Assembly (NCBI GenBank): GCA_017609245.1
Contig: JAFCEI010000038.1
Span: 1 to 6,514 of the forward strand
Origin: Candidatus Woesearchaeota archaeon
Lineage (GTDB): Archaea; Nanobdellota; Nanobdellia; Woesearchaeales; JAFCFN01
Length of the DNA: 6,514 nucleotides
Direction: 5' to 3'
Numbering within the stretch: position 1 is the first letter of the stretch; every line of letters begins with the position of its first letter. Made by a program: the position numbers and the translations under genes. This document shows positions 4,809 through 6,514 of this stretch, piece after piece. The notes under the pieces are model-generated. The model did no database searches, had not been told where the DNA came from, and was given only the letters and a program-made list of their open reading frames with translations.

Positions 4809-6473
4809 ATGCCAACAATAAATTTTTCACTAAAAGATTTGCAGCTTTTGATCAGGAAAAAGGTCTCAACAGAAGAGTTAAAAGAACTGCTGACATACTG
4901 TAAAGCAGAGGTTGATGATTATGACAAGACAACAGACGAGGTTACAATATCTCTCAATGATACTAATATGCCGTATCTTTGGAGTGTAGAGGGAATTGCA
5001 AGATTATTAAAAGGAGTTCTTGGAAAAGAAAAAGGCTTACCTAAATTAAAAATAAATAAATCAAATTATAAGATCTCTGTTGACTCCTCTGTTAAAGAAG
5101 TAAGGCCCCATATTGTAGCATTTGTTGCCAAAGGAAAAAAAATATCAGACTACTTCTTGAAACAAATAATACAGCTTCAGGAAAAATTATCAGAAAATTA
5201 TGGAAGGAAGAGACAGAAGCTAGCAATAGGGGTATATCCCCTTGAGAAAATTAATTTTCCGATCACTTATAAGGCAGTTCCTCCAGAAACAATATCTTTT
5301 GTCCCGCTGGAATTTAAAAAAGAGATGACATTACAAGAGATATTGGAAGAGCATCCTAAGGGTCAGGAATATAAAGGCATCCTAAAAAATCACCAAAAAT
5401 ATCCGATACTTATTGATTCAGATAAAAAAGTTCTTTCATTCCCGCCAATAATAAATTCTAATGAGACAGGAAAAATTGAGGAAGATGATCAAGAGCTGTT
5501 TTTTGAAGCAACAGGGACTGATTTGAATACGCTCCTGTTAGCATCAAATATTTTTGCCCAGGCATTATTTGACAGAGGATTCTCAATATATTCTGTGACT
5601 GTAGATCATAAAAGCAAGAAACTAATTACTCCAAAACCCTTCAATGAAACAATCAGGATAAAAAAGCAGGATGTTGAAAAAATCCTAGGTCTTAAACTAA
5701 AAGACTCAGAAGTCAAAGCATTGCTTGAAAAATCAAGATACGGGTTCCAGTCATATAAGATATCAATACCTGATTACAGGCAGGACATCATGCATGCTGT
5801 TGATGTGATAGAAGACCTTGCGATTATGTACGGGTATCTGAAATTCGAGGAAAGTCCTTTGGAAACATATTCCATTGGTGAGACCTTTGATATAGTTAAA
5901 TTTAGAAATAAAGTTAGGCAGATTATGATCGGGGAAGGATTTCAGGAAACATATTCATCAATACTCACAAATAAGAATCTGCTGTATAATAAGATGAATA
6001 CAAAAGATTTCGGGACAATTGAAATAAAAGATCCAATATCAGAAACCTATTCATGCGTCAGAACATGGTTGATCCCAGTTCTCATGAACATCCTGGCAAA
6101 TAACAAGCATGTTTCTTATCCACAAAAAATTTTTGAGCAAGGTCTAGTCACCGCAAACAAAGCAGGCAAAATAATTGATTATGAAAGAATTGCTGCAGTG
6201 ATTGCAGATGATAAGGCAGATTATACAAAGATAAGGCAAAGTTTAGATGCATTGTTCACAGCATTAGGTATAGAAGATTATAAGGTAGAAGAGACATCCC
6301 ACTCATCATTTATAAAAGGCAGGGTCGGAAGAGTAATTGTCAATGGAGTAAAAGTAGCGTTCATAGGAGAAATATCACCAAGAGTACTTGAGAACTTCAT
6401 TCTTCAGGTGCCTGTTGTCGCGTTTGAGCTGAATCTAACAGAGTTATTAGAAGCGATTCAGCAGTTAAAATGA
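4809..6473 (+). CDS. pheT: Phenylalanyl-tRNA synthetase beta subunit
   Basis: This is the structural and editing subunit of phenylalanyl-tRNA synthetase. At 554 residues it is the usual archaeal length, lacking the bacterial EMAP-like N-terminal and anticodon-binding C-terminal domains. The N-terminal B1 region is MPTINFSLKDLQLLI...EVDDYD. A B3/B4 editing domain spans about residues 100-240, with AIGVYPLEKINFPI (139-152) and FPPIINSNETGKI around 211-223. The B5 domain (about 282-343) ends in PDYRQDIMHAVDVIEDLAIMYGY, with Asp326, Asp332, Glu335 and Asp336 as likely metal-site acids. The remainder is a catalytic-like core ending in PVVAFELNLTELL. I chose ATG 4809 because MPTINF is the typical family beginning; the upstream in-frame ATG at 4725 would add 28 residues encoded inside pheS with no homology. 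No Shine-Dalgarno is evident, so reinitiation after the pheS stop 5 bases upstream is likely. The TGA stop overlaps the next start. Confidence 0.95.
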   Translation: MPTINFSLKDLQLLIRKKVSTEELKELLTYCKAEVDDYDKTTDEVTISLNDTNMPYLWSVEGIARLLKGVLGKEKGLPKLKINKSNYKISVDSSVKEVRPHIVAFVAKGKKISDYFLKQIIQLQEKLSENYGRKRQKLAIGVYPLEKINFPITYKAVPPETISFVPLEFKKEMTLQEILEEHPKGQEYKGILKNHQKYPILIDSDKKVLSFPPIINSNETGKIEEDDQELFFEATGTDLNTLLLASNIFAQALFDRGFSIYSVTVDHKSKKLITPKPFNETIRIKKQDVEKILGLKLKDSEVKALLEKSRYGFQSYKISIPDYRQDIMHAVDVIEDLAIMYGYLKFEESPLETYSIGETFDIVKFRNKVRQIMIGEGFQETYSSILTNKNLLYNKMNTKDFGTIEIKDPISETYSCVRTWLIPVLMNILANNKHVSYPQKIFEQGLVTANKAGKIIDYERIAAVIADDKADYTKIRQSLDALFTALGIEDYKVEETSHSSFIKGRVGRVIVNGVKVAFIGEISPRVLENFILQVPVVAFELNLTELLEAIQQLK

Positions 6474-6514
6474 TTATAGAAGGACAAGCTGTATATCTTT
6501 TGACTATCATTGTG
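6470..6514 (+). CDS. Start of an unknown, probably membrane protein (3' truncated by window)
   Basis: ATG at 6470 overlaps the pheT stop as ATGA and opens a frame that stays open to the window edge. Its 15 codons read MIIEGQAVYLLTIIV, the beginning of what looks like a hydrophobic helix. The overlap mirrors the ATGA junctions of the minus-strand operon, which supports translational coupling to pheT. There is too little sequence to name a family, and it has no clear ribosome binding site of its own. Confidence 0.5.
   Translation, partial: MIIEGQAVYLLTIIV

Overview
The window looks like part of an archaeal chromosome, AT-rich, with dense gene packing. The evidence is an archaeal-type PheS/PheT pair (alpha subunit with an N-terminal winged-helix region; short 554-residue beta subunit without the bacterial extensions), the archaeal/eukaryotic ribosome-rescue factor Pelota, a TrmB-family regulator, archaeal TATA boxes and at least one apparently leaderless gene. 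Heavy use of AGA/AGG for arginine and ATA for isoleucine, small genes and ATGA overlaps would suit a DPANN lineage such as Woesearchaeota or Pacearchaeota. That placement is inference only.

Layout. (1) 1-563, plus strand: the 3' part of the Pelota gene, cut by the window edge. Its reading frame is homologous on both sides of an in-frame TAG at 63-65. (2) 2259-555, minus strand: a tightly overlapped three-gene operon of phosphate acetyltransferase (pta), a 76-residue three-helix membrane protein of the CBU_0592 type, and a membrane CTP-dependent polyprenol/dolichol-kinase-like protein. Both junctions are 4-base ATGA overlaps. Its 3' end converges on Pelota and overlaps it by 9 bases. (3) 2260-2422: a divergent intergenic region with TATA-like boxes for both directions and a perfect 10-bp inverted repeat next to the predicted start of transcription of the regulator. 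(4) 2423-3217, plus: a TrmB-like regulator. (5) 3283-6473, plus: pheS-pheT with a 5-base gap, followed by the first 15 codons of an unknown, apparently membrane protein that starts inside the pheT stop codon.

How the parts fit. Pelota and PheST are housekeeping translation genes. The pta operon links acetyl-CoA/acetyl-phosphate exchange with membrane-lipid or lipid-carrier functions, and the divergent TrmB-like gene is a plausible regulator of itself and perhaps of that operon. No acetate kinase, mobile element, tRNA, rRNA or CRISPR array is visible. The only stretch between genes longer than 100 bases is 2260-2422.

The observation most worth checking is the in-frame amber codon in Pelota. 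It is accompanied by an amber stop on the lipid-kinase gene that has a TAA backup three codons later. Recoding, readthrough, a split gene, mutation and sequencing error all remain possible.
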